A program made the translations under genes and the position numbers. DNA of 64,000 bases, taken from Amycolatopsis oliviviridis. GTDB lineage: Bacteria > Actinomycetota > Actinomycetes > Mycobacteriales > Pseudonocardiaceae. Shown in pieces: positions 1 through 6,987 of the stretch (position 1 is its first letter; each line of letters opens with the position of its first letter). A model generated the notes under the pieces. The model saw only the letters and a list, made by a program, of their open reading frames with translations, made no database searches and was not told where the DNA came from. The DNA lies in the NCBI RefSeq assembly GCF_014654365.1, contig NZ_BNAY01000005.1, positions 434,001-498,000 on the forward strand, read 5' to 3'.

Positions 1-409
1 CGCCGTCGTCGCGCCCGGCCGTGAGGCGGCACAGATCGTGCCGGAGGTGGCCGCCACCGCGCGCTCGGTGAAGGTGTTCCAGGAGGAACCCGACTGGGTG
101 GTGCCGATGCCGGTACCCGGGCCGAACGTCCTCGGCATCGCCGTCGCCCGCGTTTTCCTGCGCTGGCAGGTGAAAGACCCCTGGATCCGCAGGCTGCTGA
201 CGCCGGACCGCCGGTTCGGCTCGCGGCGGACGGCGTCCGGGCTCGGCTACTACGGCGCGCTGCGGCGGCCGGGCTGCAAGCTCATCACCTGGCCTGTCTA
301 CGCCTTCGCACCCCACGGAATCCGCACCGCCGAGGGGATCGAGCATCAGGCCGACGTCGTCGTGCTCGGTGCCAGTTCGCTTTTCGCCACGGAAGGACTT
401 CCCACATGA
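1..409 (+). CDS. Flavin monooxygenase fragment, 5' end outside window, C-terminally short
   Basis: The reading frame is open from the window edge to a TGA at 407-409. It resembles the second half of the next gene's product: a Rossmann segment, a VFQ stretch, an LTP...G..R...YY core and a GI.TAEG.EH.ADV.VLG end. It departs from a working enzyme. The NADPH-binding GTGASA of the neighbour is replaced by APGREA, about 40 residues before the LTP motif are missing, and the protein stops where about 150 C-terminal residues should follow. Its TGA overlaps the ATG of the next gene. It is probably a decaying paralogue left by tandem duplication, or an accessory fragment. The missing 5' part prevents a firm call. 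Confidence 0.6.
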   Translation, partial: AVVAPGREAAQIVPEVAATARSVKVFQEEPDWVVPMPVPGPNVLGIAVARVFLRWQVKDPWIRRLLTPDRRFGSRRTASGLGYYGALRRPGCKLITWPVYAFAPHGIRTAEGIEHQADVVVLGASSLFATEGLPT

Positions 410-1893
410 CGCCGGACCACGAGATCGCGATCATCGGCGGGGGCTTTTCCGGCATCGGGGCCGCGATCCTGCTCGACAAAGCCGGTTTCGGCGATTTCCT
501 CATGCTGGAGGAGGGGGACGGCGTCGGCGGGGCCTGGCACTGGAACACCTATCCCGGCGTCGCCGTCGACATCCCTTCGTTCAGCTACCAGTTCTCGTTC
601 GAGCAGATCTCCGGCTGGTCGCGGGTCTACGCGCCCGGCCGCGAACTGAAGGCCTACGCCGACTACTGCGTCGACAAATACGACGTCCGCCGCCGTACGC
701 GCCTCGGCAGCAAGGTCGTCTCGGCGACCTTCGACGACGAAACGCACTTGTGGCGCCTCGAAACCGCCGACGGCTGGTCGATGACGGCGCGGTTCGTCGT
801 CGGCGCCACCGGCGTGCTCACCCAGCCGAAGCCGCCGGACATCGACGGGCTCGCCGGCTTCCGCGGCACCGTCATGCACACCGCGCGCTGGGACCACGAC
901 GTCGACCTGCGCGGTAAACGCGTCGCCGTCGTCGGGACCGGGGCCTCGGCCGTACAGGTGATCCCGTCCGTCGCACCGGAAGCAGGCCATCTCACGGTTT
1001 TCCAGCGCACGCCGATCTGGTGCCTGCCCAAACCGGACGCCGCCCTGCCCCGGCCGGCGCGGCTCGCGCTGCGACGGCTGCCGGGCGCGAAGCTGGTGTC
1101 CCGGTTGGCCAGTCAGGCGCTCGTCGAACTGACCTTCCCGCTGGCCGCGCATTTCCACGACCTCCTGCCGACCGCGGGCGCGGGCGAGCGGATCGGGCTC
1201 GCGCATCTGCGCCGCGCGGTCAAGAATCCCGAAATCCGCGAAAAGCTCACCCCGCGTTACGCGCTGGGCTGTAAGCGGCCGAGTTTCTCCAACGAATACC
1301 TGCAGACGTTCAATCGTGAAAACGTCACGCTGGAGACCACGGGCATCGACACGATCACCGAGTCCGGTGTGCGCACCGCCGACGGCACCGAGCATCCGGT
1401 CGACGTCCTAGTGCTCGCGACCGGGTTCAAGGTGTTCGAAAAGGGCAACATGCCCGCGTTCACCGTCCGCGGGGCGGACGGCGCCGATCTGGAGAAATTC
1501 TGGGAGGAGAACCGGTTCCAGGCCTATCAGGGCGTCAGCGTCCCCGGTTTCCCGAACCTGTTCACCATTCTCGGGCCCTACGGCTACAACGGTTCCTCGT
1601 ATTTCAACCTGATCGAGACGCAGACCGCGCACATCGTCCGCTGCCTGCGCAACGCGCGCAAGATCGGCGCGACGCGGGTGGAGGTCACGAACGAGGCGAA
1701 CGACCGGTACTTCCGGAGCATGCTGGACCGGCGCAAGCACCAGGTGTTCTTCCAGGACAGCTGTTCGCTGGCCAACAGCTACTACTTCGACGCGAACGGG
1801 GACGTGCCGTTCCGGGCGTCGCCGACACTGGAAACGATGGTGACGAGCCGGTTCTTCGACCTCGACGACTACGCCTTCGCGGACGCCCGATGA
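406..1893 (+). CDS. Flavin-containing (Baeyer-Villiger type) monooxygenase
   Basis: Predicted soluble FAD- and NADPH-dependent oxygenase of 495 residues, the usual length for the class. The FAD-binding GGGFSG lies at residues 11-16. A Baeyer-Villiger fingerprint of form FxGxxxHTxxWD spans about 152-163, and a second dinucleotide fold with GTGASA follows at about 177. The VLATGF motif near residue 340 closes the NADPH domain. Family members insert oxygen next to ketones or hydroxylate soft nucleophiles; the substrate cannot be read from sequence. The ATG overlaps the stop of the upstream fragment (ATGA), so the two are translationally coupled. FAD/NADPH monooxygenase is near certain; Baeyer-Villiger activity is inferred from the fingerprint. 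Confidence 0.9.
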   Translation: MTPDHEIAIIGGGFSGIGAAILLDKAGFGDFLMLEEGDGVGGAWHWNTYPGVAVDIPSFSYQFSFEQISGWSRVYAPGRELKAYADYCVDKYDVRRRTRLGSKVVSATFDDETHLWRLETADGWSMTARFVVGATGVLTQPKPPDIDGLAGFRGTVMHTARWDHDVDLRGKRVAVVGTGASAVQVIPSVAPEAGHLTVFQRTPIWCLPKPDAALPRPARLALRRLPGAKLVSRLASQALVELTFPLAAHFHDLLPTAGAGERIGLAHLRRAVKNPEIREKLTPRYALGCKRPSFSNEYLQTFNRENVTLETTGIDTITESGVRTADGTEHPVDVLVLATGFKVFEKGNMPAFTVRGADGADLEKFWEENRFQAYQGVSVPGFPNLFTILGPYGYNGSSYFNLIETQTAHIVRCLRNARKIGATRVEVTNEANDRYFRSMLDRRKHQVFFQDSCSLANSYYFDANGDVPFRASPTLETMVTSRFFDLDDYAFADAR

Positions 1894-1934
1894 ACACTGG
1901 CTGAAGTCCGCCGTCCCGGACCGGGATGAGCCTT

Positions 1935-1954
1935 AGGTTCGATTCCCCGAACCT
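1935..1954 (+). promoter_or_regulatory. Inverted repeat next to a ribosome-binding site
   Basis: AGGTTCG at 1935-1941 pairs exactly with CGAACCT at 1948-1954 around a 6-nt loop. The GGAGG ribosome-binding site of the TTG-started gene at 1966 begins one base later. A hairpin here would sit against the ribosome site and could modulate initiation. It resembles a tRNA T-arm by chance, but no other tRNA parts are present. Confidence 0.4.
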
Positions 1955-1965
1955 GGAGGCTGGTC

Positions 1966-3498
1966 TTGGAAGGCTTTCCCTGGGACGTCCTGCTCGCGGT
2001 GGTCGGGATCACCGTCCCGGCCGTCGCGTTCCTGTGGGAGTTCGTGCTCGTCGGCCGCAAACGGCTCGGCTACCGCGTGCAGATGGACACTCCGACGGCG
2101 TCCGGGCGCGGGTTCGCGCCGACGGCCGACGCGCTGGCGCAACTGCAGCACGAGAACGGCGAGCGGCTCGTCGACCCGTCGTTCGTGTTGCTGCGCATCG
2201 AAAACAGCGGTACCACCGACATCGACACCGACGATTACGCGGTCAACGAGAACGACCGCGTCGGTATCCGCGTGAAGTTCCCCGGCCGCACCGTGGCCGG
2301 GATGGTGGTGACCGAGCTCAGCTCGCCGCATCTGCACGAATGTTTCGGCGACGACTCCGGGTTCGGCGCGCGGGACGAGAATCCCGAGCGGCCCGCCGGG
2401 GTGATCGACCTGCCGCGGGTGCCGCTGAACCGCGGCGCGCACTACAAGATCCTCGCCGTACTCGACAGGATCCCCAACGGCACGCCAGACGATTTCGACG
2501 ATCCTCAGGTCATCGGCGAGATCAAGGGCGGCAGCCTCCGCGAGACCAAGAGCCGCACCGGGCCGACGACCTCGGTGCTCGCGCTGATCTGCTTCCTTGT
2601 GGTGATCAGCATCTTCCAGCTGACCCGGTCGCTGGTCTTCGACGACAAGCCGCCGCCGCTGGACTGCGCGGCCGGGAAGCTCACGATCACCGGATCGACG
2701 GCGTTCGCGCCGGTGCTGAAGGAAGCGACGGCTTCGTACGCGAAGACGTGCCCGGGCGCGTCGTTCACCTTCGACAGCCGGGGGAGCGCGGAGGGGCTCG
2801 GCAGCCTGAACCAGGCCGCGAACGACGGCGTGCTGGCGTTCTCCGACGGCGCCAAAGGCGAGGGCTTCCCGCAGCTGTTGCCGCGGCCGGTCGCGTTCTC
2901 GCTGTTCACGCTCGTGGTCAACAAGGAAGCCGGCGTGCAGGATCTGTCGCTCGCGCAGATCCGGGACGTCTACGACGGCAAGGTCGCGAACTGGAAGGAG
3001 ATCGGCGGCAAGGACCAGCCGGTCCGGCTCGTCGACCGGCATTCCGATTCCGGGACACGGCGGACGTTCGAAGGCCAGATCCTGGCAGGCAAGCGGGAAC
3101 CCGGCGACAACTCCGACGACTGCCTCAAACCGGCGCCGGGTGCCCAGCCGGGTGTGGTGCGCTGCGCGAAGCCGTCCACGAACGACGTCCTCGAAGCCGT
3201 CTCGCGCGTACCGGGGGCGCTGGGCTACAGCGAACTGGGCGCCGCCACGAAACGCGAGGACGTGCTGCCGGTCCGGATCGACGGCCACCAGGCGACCCTG
3301 GAGGGCGCGATCCACGCGGCGTACCCGTTCTGGGAGACCGAGTACGCGTACACGTTCGGCGAGCCGAAGGCCGACTCGCTCGTCGCGAGTTTCCTGCGGT
3401 ACCTGACCAACCAGGTCGGCAAGGACGTCGTGCGGTCCCATGGGCACCGGCCGTGCGCCGAACTGGTGAATCCGGTCCTCTGCCGCCCGGGTACGTGA
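1966..3498 (+). CDS. Two-helix membrane protein with extracytoplasmic phosphate-binding-like domain
   Basis: 510 residues. The TTG start is chosen because GGAGGC lies 6 bases upstream. A hydrophobic helix at about 7-28 and another at about 205-225 flank a roughly 170-residue region that resembles no family I can name. The C-terminal half (about 230-505) is a PstS-like class II periplasmic binding domain: ITGSTAF start, a Ser/Arg/Gly-rich ligand loop (SRGSAEG), a 'DVYDGK..NW.EI' block and a HSDSGT anion-binding loop. Free PstS proteins are lipoproteins, whereas here the domain is fused to membrane helices. It could be a phosphate or oxyanion sensor or scavenger; no transporter genes are adjacent, so transport is not supported. 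Confidence 0.75.
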   Translation: MEGFPWDVLLAVVGITVPAVAFLWEFVLVGRKRLGYRVQMDTPTASGRGFAPTADALAQLQHENGERLVDPSFVLLRIENSGTTDIDTDDYAVNENDRVGIRVKFPGRTVAGMVVTELSSPHLHECFGDDSGFGARDENPERPAGVIDLPRVPLNRGAHYKILAVLDRIPNGTPDDFDDPQVIGEIKGGSLRETKSRTGPTTSVLALICFLVVISIFQLTRSLVFDDKPPPLDCAAGKLTITGSTAFAPVLKEATASYAKTCPGASFTFDSRGSAEGLGSLNQAANDGVLAFSDGAKGEGFPQLLPRPVAFSLFTLVVNKEAGVQDLSLAQIRDVYDGKVANWKEIGGKDQPVRLVDRHSDSGTRRTFEGQILAGKREPGDNSDDCLKPAPGAQPGVVRCAKPSTNDVLEAVSRVPGALGYSELGAATKREDVLPVRIDGHQATLEGAIHAAYPFWETEYAYTFGEPKADSLVASFLRYLTNQVGKDVVRSHGHRPCAELVNPVLCRPGT

Positions 3499-3522
3499 GG
3501 TACGTGGGGGTCGCCTAAGCGG

Positions 3523-3579
3523 ATGTCATGAAAGGGTCGTTCAGGACATTTTTCGTCCTGAACGACCCTTTCATGACAT
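3523..3579. repeat. Perfect 25-bp-arm palindrome, family A
   Basis: Arms 3523-3547 and 3555-3579 are exact reverse complements around a 7-nt T-rich loop. The core ATGAAAGGGTCGTTCAGGAC recurs at 41341-41395. It lies between the convergent PstS-like and GreA-like genes, where a bidirectional terminator would be expected. Confidence 0.9.
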
Positions 3580-3600
3580 TCCAGCGGGGATAAGTGAAGG

Positions 3601-4074
3601 TCAGGCAGGCGGCTTCAGGGTGACGACGGTGGCGCTGGTCTCGCCGCGCGGCGTCCGGTACGTGATCTCGTCGCCCTCCTTGGCACCCACGAGGGCGAGG
3701 CCGAGCGGGCTGTCCGAGGTGACCGTGAACGCGTCGGCGTCCTCGCCCGGGATCGTGACGATGTGGAGCTCCTCCTCGTCACCGTCGGCGTACCTGATGG
3801 TGACGGTGGTGCCGTCGGGGAGCAGGCCCTTGCTGTCGCGCCCGCCGTGCTCCAGTTTCGCCGCGACGTCGGCGATGCGCCGGTCGAGGTAGGCGGCCGA
3901 CTCCGCGCGGTCCAGCACCTCCGCCTGGTCGGCGGCGTCGCCGGTTCGTTCCTGCTCGCCGATCCGCGGCGCCATCGCGTCGCGCTGCGCTCGCAGATCG
4001 GCGAGTTCCTTCTCCAACTGCCGTCGTGCGGCCGGGCTGAACCCGTTGTCCCCTGTGGTCACCATGCCGCGCAT
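3601..4074 (-). CDS. GreA/GreB-family transcription elongation factor
   Basis: 157 residues, the usual Gre length. Residues 10-80 form a charged coiled-coil hairpin (LEKELADLRAQRD... and the return helix). The tip carries GD-AADQAE, where Gre factors keep the acidic residues that reach into the RNA polymerase channel. Residues 85-155 form the FKBP-like C-terminal domain with DGTTVTI and PLG.AL.GAKEGDE. It should bind the secondary channel of RNA polymerase and promote cleavage of backtracked RNA, or act as a Gre-like regulator. The gene stands alone on the reverse strand. Start is ATG at 4074; a second ATG at 4065 is also possible. The tip differs from canonical GreA, so GreA itself is not claimed. 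Confidence 0.85.
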   Translation of the reverse strand: MRGMVTTGDNGFSPAARRQLEKELADLRAQRDAMAPRIGEQERTGDAADQAEVLDRAESAAYLDRRIADVAAKLEHGGRDSKGLLPDGTTVTIRYADGDEEELHIVTIPGEDADAFTVTSDSPLGLALVGAKEGDEITYRTPRGETSATVVTLKPPA

Positions 4075-4129
4075 TGTCCGCTACGGATCGATCGCTAGCC
4101 ACCTCGATTTTTCACCCGCTGTGATCGGC

Positions 4130-4166
4130 CAGGACGATTGCCCTAAGCTTCAGGGCTACTGTCCTG
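4130..4166 (+). promoter_or_regulatory. Nested inverted repeat upstream of TetR gene
   Basis: CAGGAC (4130-4135) pairs with GTCCTG (4161-4166), and inside it GCCCT (4140-4144) pairs with AGGGC (4152-4156). The element ends 22 bases before the TetR start. Its position fits an autoregulatory operator; this is inference from symmetry alone. Confidence 0.45.
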
Positions 4167-4188
4167 ACTACTTGGTGTAAGGAACTTC

Positions 4189-4776
4189 GTGACCGCCGTT
4201 CCCGGCCGCAGCGCGCGGCTCTCCCCCAATCAGCTGCAGAAACAGGAGCAGATCGTCGAAGCAGCGCGTGTCGTGCTCGCCAGGGACGGGCTCGCGGGTT
4301 GCACCGTGCGCGCGATCGCGGACGCCGGACCGCTCACGAAGAGTGCGATTCATTACTACTTCGCCGACATCGACGTCCTGATCGACCGCGCGATGGCGGC
4401 ACACATCACAACGTTCACGGCGGATTTGCGCAAAATTTCGGAGAAACACGATCACCCGGACGAGCGGCTGTTCGCGGCACTGGATGCCTTCCTCGCCGAG
4501 TTCTCCGGCCGTCCGAACGCGGCCTTCCTGTGGTTCGAGTACTGGATCGCCGCGGGCCGCGCGCAGCACCCGCAGGCCATCGACGTCATGCTGACGTCGA
4601 TCACCGAACTGCTCGCGGAACTGCTCGCCCCGCTCGACGTGGAAGACCCCCGCGCGCGGGCTCGCGCGCTGCTGTCGTACCTGCTCGGCGCGATCGTCCA
4701 GCAGCGTGTCCGGCGGCGGCCGTTCGCCGCGCTGCGCGGCGACATCGAAGCGCTCTGCCTCGCGAACTACGGCTAG
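4189..4776 (+). CDS. TetR-family transcriptional regulator
   Basis: 195 residues. The N-terminal helix-turn-helix spans about 18-60 (E.A..V.ARDGL.G.TVR.IA..A....SAIHYYF.D...L), the pattern that defines TetR repressors. The rest is the variable helical ligand-binding and dimer domain, with the hydrophobic dimer helices at 135-170. The GTG start has AAGGA 5 bases upstream. It should bind the nested inverted repeat in its own leader (4130-4166) and perhaps the dyad at 4790-4807 before the carboxypeptidase gene. Ligand unknown. Confidence 0.9.
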   Translation: MTAVPGRSARLSPNQLQKQEQIVEAARVVLARDGLAGCTVRAIADAGPLTKSAIHYYFADIDVLIDRAMAAHITTFTADLRKISEKHDHPDERLFAALDAFLAEFSGRPNAAFLWFEYWIAAGRAQHPQAIDVMLTSITELLAELLAPLDVEDPRARARALLSYLLGAIVQQRVRRRPFAALRGDIEALCLANYG

Positions 4777-4789
4777 AAATACGCATTAG

Positions 4790-4807
4790 ATCCGTACCGT
4801 TACGGAT
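4790..4807. promoter_or_regulatory. Short dyad ATCCGTA-N4-TACGGAT
   Basis: Exact 7-bp arms around CCGT, 14 bases after the TetR stop and 67 bases before the carboxypeptidase start. Without a following U-run it is a weak terminator, so an operator for the downstream secreted peptidase, perhaps bound by the upstream TetR, is the better guess. Confidence 0.4.
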
Positions 4808-4873
4808 TGTTCGGTCTCCGGGCTCCGGTCATGGTGGGGTTCCCCTTCCCTGCCTCAGAGCTAGGAGACGACG

Positions 4874-6118
4874 ATGCGCATAAGACGGTGCATGGCCGTG
4901 GCGATCGCGGCCGTCGCGGCGTTCACCATCCCGGTCGCCGCGAGTCCGGCGACCGCCGACCAGCAGGCCGAGGACGCGCAGGTCCAGATCTACGAGGTCT
5001 TCGGTACCAGCACCTCACAGCAGCGCACCCAGATCTCCCGGCTGGGCGTCGACATCTTCGGCACGTCCGGCTCCACGACCACGGTGATCGGCGAGGCGCG
5101 CGACGCGGCGAAGATCCGCTCGCTCGGCTTCCGCGTCGAGCAGCGCGGCGTCGTCGACAGGTCGGAGAAGCCCGGCACGAACGCGATCAACGACTTCCCG
5201 CCGTCGGACTCCGGCTACCACAACTACGCCGAGGTCACCACCGAACTGCGCAACGCGCAGGCGAACTACGGCTCGATCGCGAAGCTGAGCAGCGTCGGCA
5301 ACTCCTACCAGAACCGCGCGCTGAACATGCTCAAGATCAGCGACAACGTCGGGACCGACGAGAACGAGCCCGAGGTCCTCTTCACCTGCAACCAGCACGC
5401 GCGCGAGCACCTCACCACCGAGATGTGCCTGCGGATCGTGAACCGGTTCACCCAGGGCTACGCCTCCGACCCGGCGATCAAGCGGTTCGTCGACAGCACC
5501 GAGATCTACGTGATCCCGAACGTCAACCCCGACGGCTCGGAGTACGACATCTCCGGCGGCAGCTACAAGTACTGGCGCAAGAACCGCCAGGGCAACGGCA
5601 CCGACCCCAACCGCAACTGGGGCTACAACTGGGGCTGCTGCGGCGGTTCCTCGGGCTCGACGAGCAGTGAGACCTACCGCGGCCCGTCGGCGTTCTCCGC
5701 CCCGGAGACCAGGGCCGTGTCCAACTTCGTGAACTCGCGCAAGATCGGCGGCGTCCAGCAGATCAAGGCGAGCATCGACTTCCACACCTATTCGGAGCTC
5801 GTCCTGTGGCCGTTCGGCTTCACGTACAACGACACCGCTCCGGGCATGACGCAGGCCGAAGCGCAGCGTTTCCAGACGCTGGGCCGACAGCTGGCGGCGA
5901 CCAACGGCTACACGCCGCAGCAGTCGAGCGACCTGTACATCACGGACGGGACGATCGACGACTGGATGTGGGGCACCCACAAGATCCTGAGCTTCACCTT
6001 CGAGATGTACCCGCGGGGCTCCAACCCCGGTTTCTACCCGCCCGACGAGGTGATCGTCCGGGAGACCACGCGTAACGACAAGGCCGTGGACCTCCTGCTG
6101 AACACCGCCATCGGCTGA
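4874..6118 (+). CDS. Secreted zinc carboxypeptidase (M14 family)
   Basis: 414 residues. Signal peptide about 1-28 ends in PATA/DQ. A propeptide of about 85 residues follows, then the catalytic domain from about 115. Zinc ligands H175 and E178 sit in HARE and the third is H304 in DFHTYS. N246-R247 in DPNRNW bind the substrate carboxylate and E377 in FTFEMYP is the catalytic base. All key residues of metallocarboxypeptidases are present, so an active exported exopeptidase like Streptomyces carboxypeptidase T/SG is expected. AGGAGA lies 5 bases before ATG. It is monocistronic and closed by a strong palindrome 11 bases after the stop. Confidence 0.95.
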   Translation: MRIRRCMAVAIAAVAAFTIPVAASPATADQQAEDAQVQIYEVFGTSTSQQRTQISRLGVDIFGTSGSTTTVIGEARDAAKIRSLGFRVEQRGVVDRSEKPGTNAINDFPPSDSGYHNYAEVTTELRNAQANYGSIAKLSSVGNSYQNRALNMLKISDNVGTDENEPEVLFTCNQHAREHLTTEMCLRIVNRFTQGYASDPAIKRFVDSTEIYVIPNVNPDGSEYDISGGSYKYWRKNRQGNGTDPNRNWGYNWGCCGGSSGSTSSETYRGPSAFSAPETRAVSNFVNSRKIGGVQQIKASIDFHTYSELVLWPFGFTYNDTAPGMTQAEAQRFQTLGRQLAATNGYTPQQSSDLYITDGTIDDWMWGTHKILSFTFEMYPRGSNPGFYPPDEVIVRETTRNDKAVDLLLNTAIG

Positions 6119-6129
6119 CCCCCTTCGAA

Positions 6130-6186
6130 AGCGCGTGAAGGCCCCCTTCCCTCGGCTCAGCCGAGGGAAGGGGGCCTTCACGCGCT
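6130..6186. repeat. Perfect 28-bp-arm palindrome, family B
   Basis: Arms 6130-6157 and 6159-6186 are exact complements around a single C. The arm contains GTGAAGGCCCCCTTCCCTCG. It lies between two co-directional genes, 12 bases after one stop and about 20 bases before the next start. Related copies are at 8257, 16621, 46874, 52457 and 52559. Confidence 0.92.
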
Positions 6187-6207
6187 CGGACGCATAGGGT
6201 GCGGGGC

Positions 6208-6732
6208 ATGCCGATGTTCGAATTCGAGGGGCACCGCCCCCAGGTGGATCCCGAAGCGTGGATCGCCCCCACCGCCACCCTGATCGGCGACGTCGTCGTC
6301 GAGAAGGGCGCTTCCGTCTGGTACGGCGCCGTGCTGCGCGCCGACTTCGGGAAGATCCTCATCCGCGAGGGCGCCAACATCCAGGACAACTCGGTCATCC
6401 ACGTCAACGGCGGCGTGACCGAGGTCGGCAAGAACGTCACCGTCGGGCACCAGTGCCTCGTGCACGACTGCACGATCGGCGAGCAGGCGCTCATCGGGAA
6501 CGGCTCGACCGTGCTCGACAAGGCCCAGATCGGCGAGAAGGCCCTGGTCGCGGCCGGCGCCACGGTGACGCCCGGAATGGTCATCCCGCCGGAGACCGTC
6601 GCCATGGGCAGCCCGGCGAAGAAGCACGTCCCGCTCGACGGCACCGCCCGCGGCTGGGTCGAGCACAACGCGGCGATCTACCAGGAACTGGCGCGACGGC
6701 ACGCGGAAAGCGTCAAGCCGATCGAGTCGTGA
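6208..6732 (+). CDS. Gamma-carbonic anhydrase-like left-handed beta-helix protein
   Basis: About 174 residues. The hexapeptide repeats of a left-handed beta-helix run through residues 20-150 (IG..VVVEKGASVW, IGEQALIGNGSTV and so on). The three histidines that bind zinc or iron in gamma-carbonic anhydrases are all present: one in IHVNG and two in VGHQCLVHD, five residues apart. A trimeric metalloenzyme hydrating CO2 is plausible, though many relatives act as scaffolds or acyl transferases. The ATG at 6208 is preferred; an in-frame GTG at 6199 is also possible and neither has a good ribosome site. The stop TGA lies inside a half copy of the family E repeat (6726-6746). Confidence 0.85.
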   Translation: MPMFEFEGHRPQVDPEAWIAPTATLIGDVVVEKGASVWYGAVLRADFGKILIREGANIQDNSVIHVNGGVTEVGKNVTVGHQCLVHDCTIGEQALIGNGSTVLDKAQIGEKALVAAGATVTPGMVIPPETVAMGSPAKKHVPLDGTARGWVEHNAAIYQELARRHAESVKPIES

Positions 6733-6748
6733 GTGGCGATTCGTGTTC
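6726..6748 (+). repeat. Half copy of family E repeat
   Basis: TCGTGAGTGGCGATTCGTGTT repeats the left arm of the palindrome at 39290-39347 with one change. It contains the stop codon of the gamma-carbonic-anhydrase-like gene. No matching right arm is present. Confidence 0.6.
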
Positions 6749-6760
6749 CCGGCCTCGGAC

Positions 6761-6813
6761 GTTGCGAAGGTGGCTTTCACAACGTTGAAGGTTGTGAAAG
6801 CCACCTTCGCAAC
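6761..6813. repeat. Perfect 23-bp-arm palindrome, family C
   Basis: Arms 6761-6783 and 6791-6813 are exact complements around GTTGAAG. Other copies with the same arms and loop are at 30879, 39386 and 60121. It lies about 60 bases upstream of the promoter region of the ZTP riboswitch and glyA, so it can insulate glyA from upstream transcription. Confidence 0.9.
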
Positions 6814-6883
6814 ACCGCCCGGACCCGAACCGTTGTGCCGTCCGCACGCCGGTTCCCGCCCCACCGGGGTGCACTAGGCTCTG

Positions 6884-6962
6884 AGGGCACCAGCGACTGG
6901 CGCATTTGAGGTGGAGCACCACCGGGAAGCGAATTCGGGCCGGCACCGCGCGCCTGGGTGAA
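6884..6962 (+). ncRNA. ZTP (pfl) riboswitch upstream of glyA
   Basis: The leader carries the conserved pfl blocks in order. GACTGGCG is at 6895-6902, a GGTGG...CCACC stem is at 6910-6923 and leads into CCGGGAAGC (6922-6930), and the pseudoknot strand CGCCTGGGTG is at 6951-6960. ZTP riboswitches sense AICAR phosphates, which build up when 10-formyl-tetrahydrofolate is short, and switch on one-carbon genes; glyA is a classic target. A possible -10 (TAGGCT) lies at 6875-6880. The element ends about 25 bases before the glyA ATG, leaving room for ribosome-site control. Matched from memory of the consensus; a covariance-model search would settle it. Confidence 0.8.
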
Positions 6963-6987
6963 GGCCTCTCCTGAGCGGGAGTACGCC

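Noticed and set aside
1933..1956. tRNA T-arm-like GGTTCGATTCC
   Set aside because: No acceptor, D or anticodon arms around it; it is one arm and loop of a simple inverted repeat.
6958..6987. Upstream GTG start for glyA
   Set aside because: It overlaps the riboswitch pseudoknot and adds residues absent from the family.
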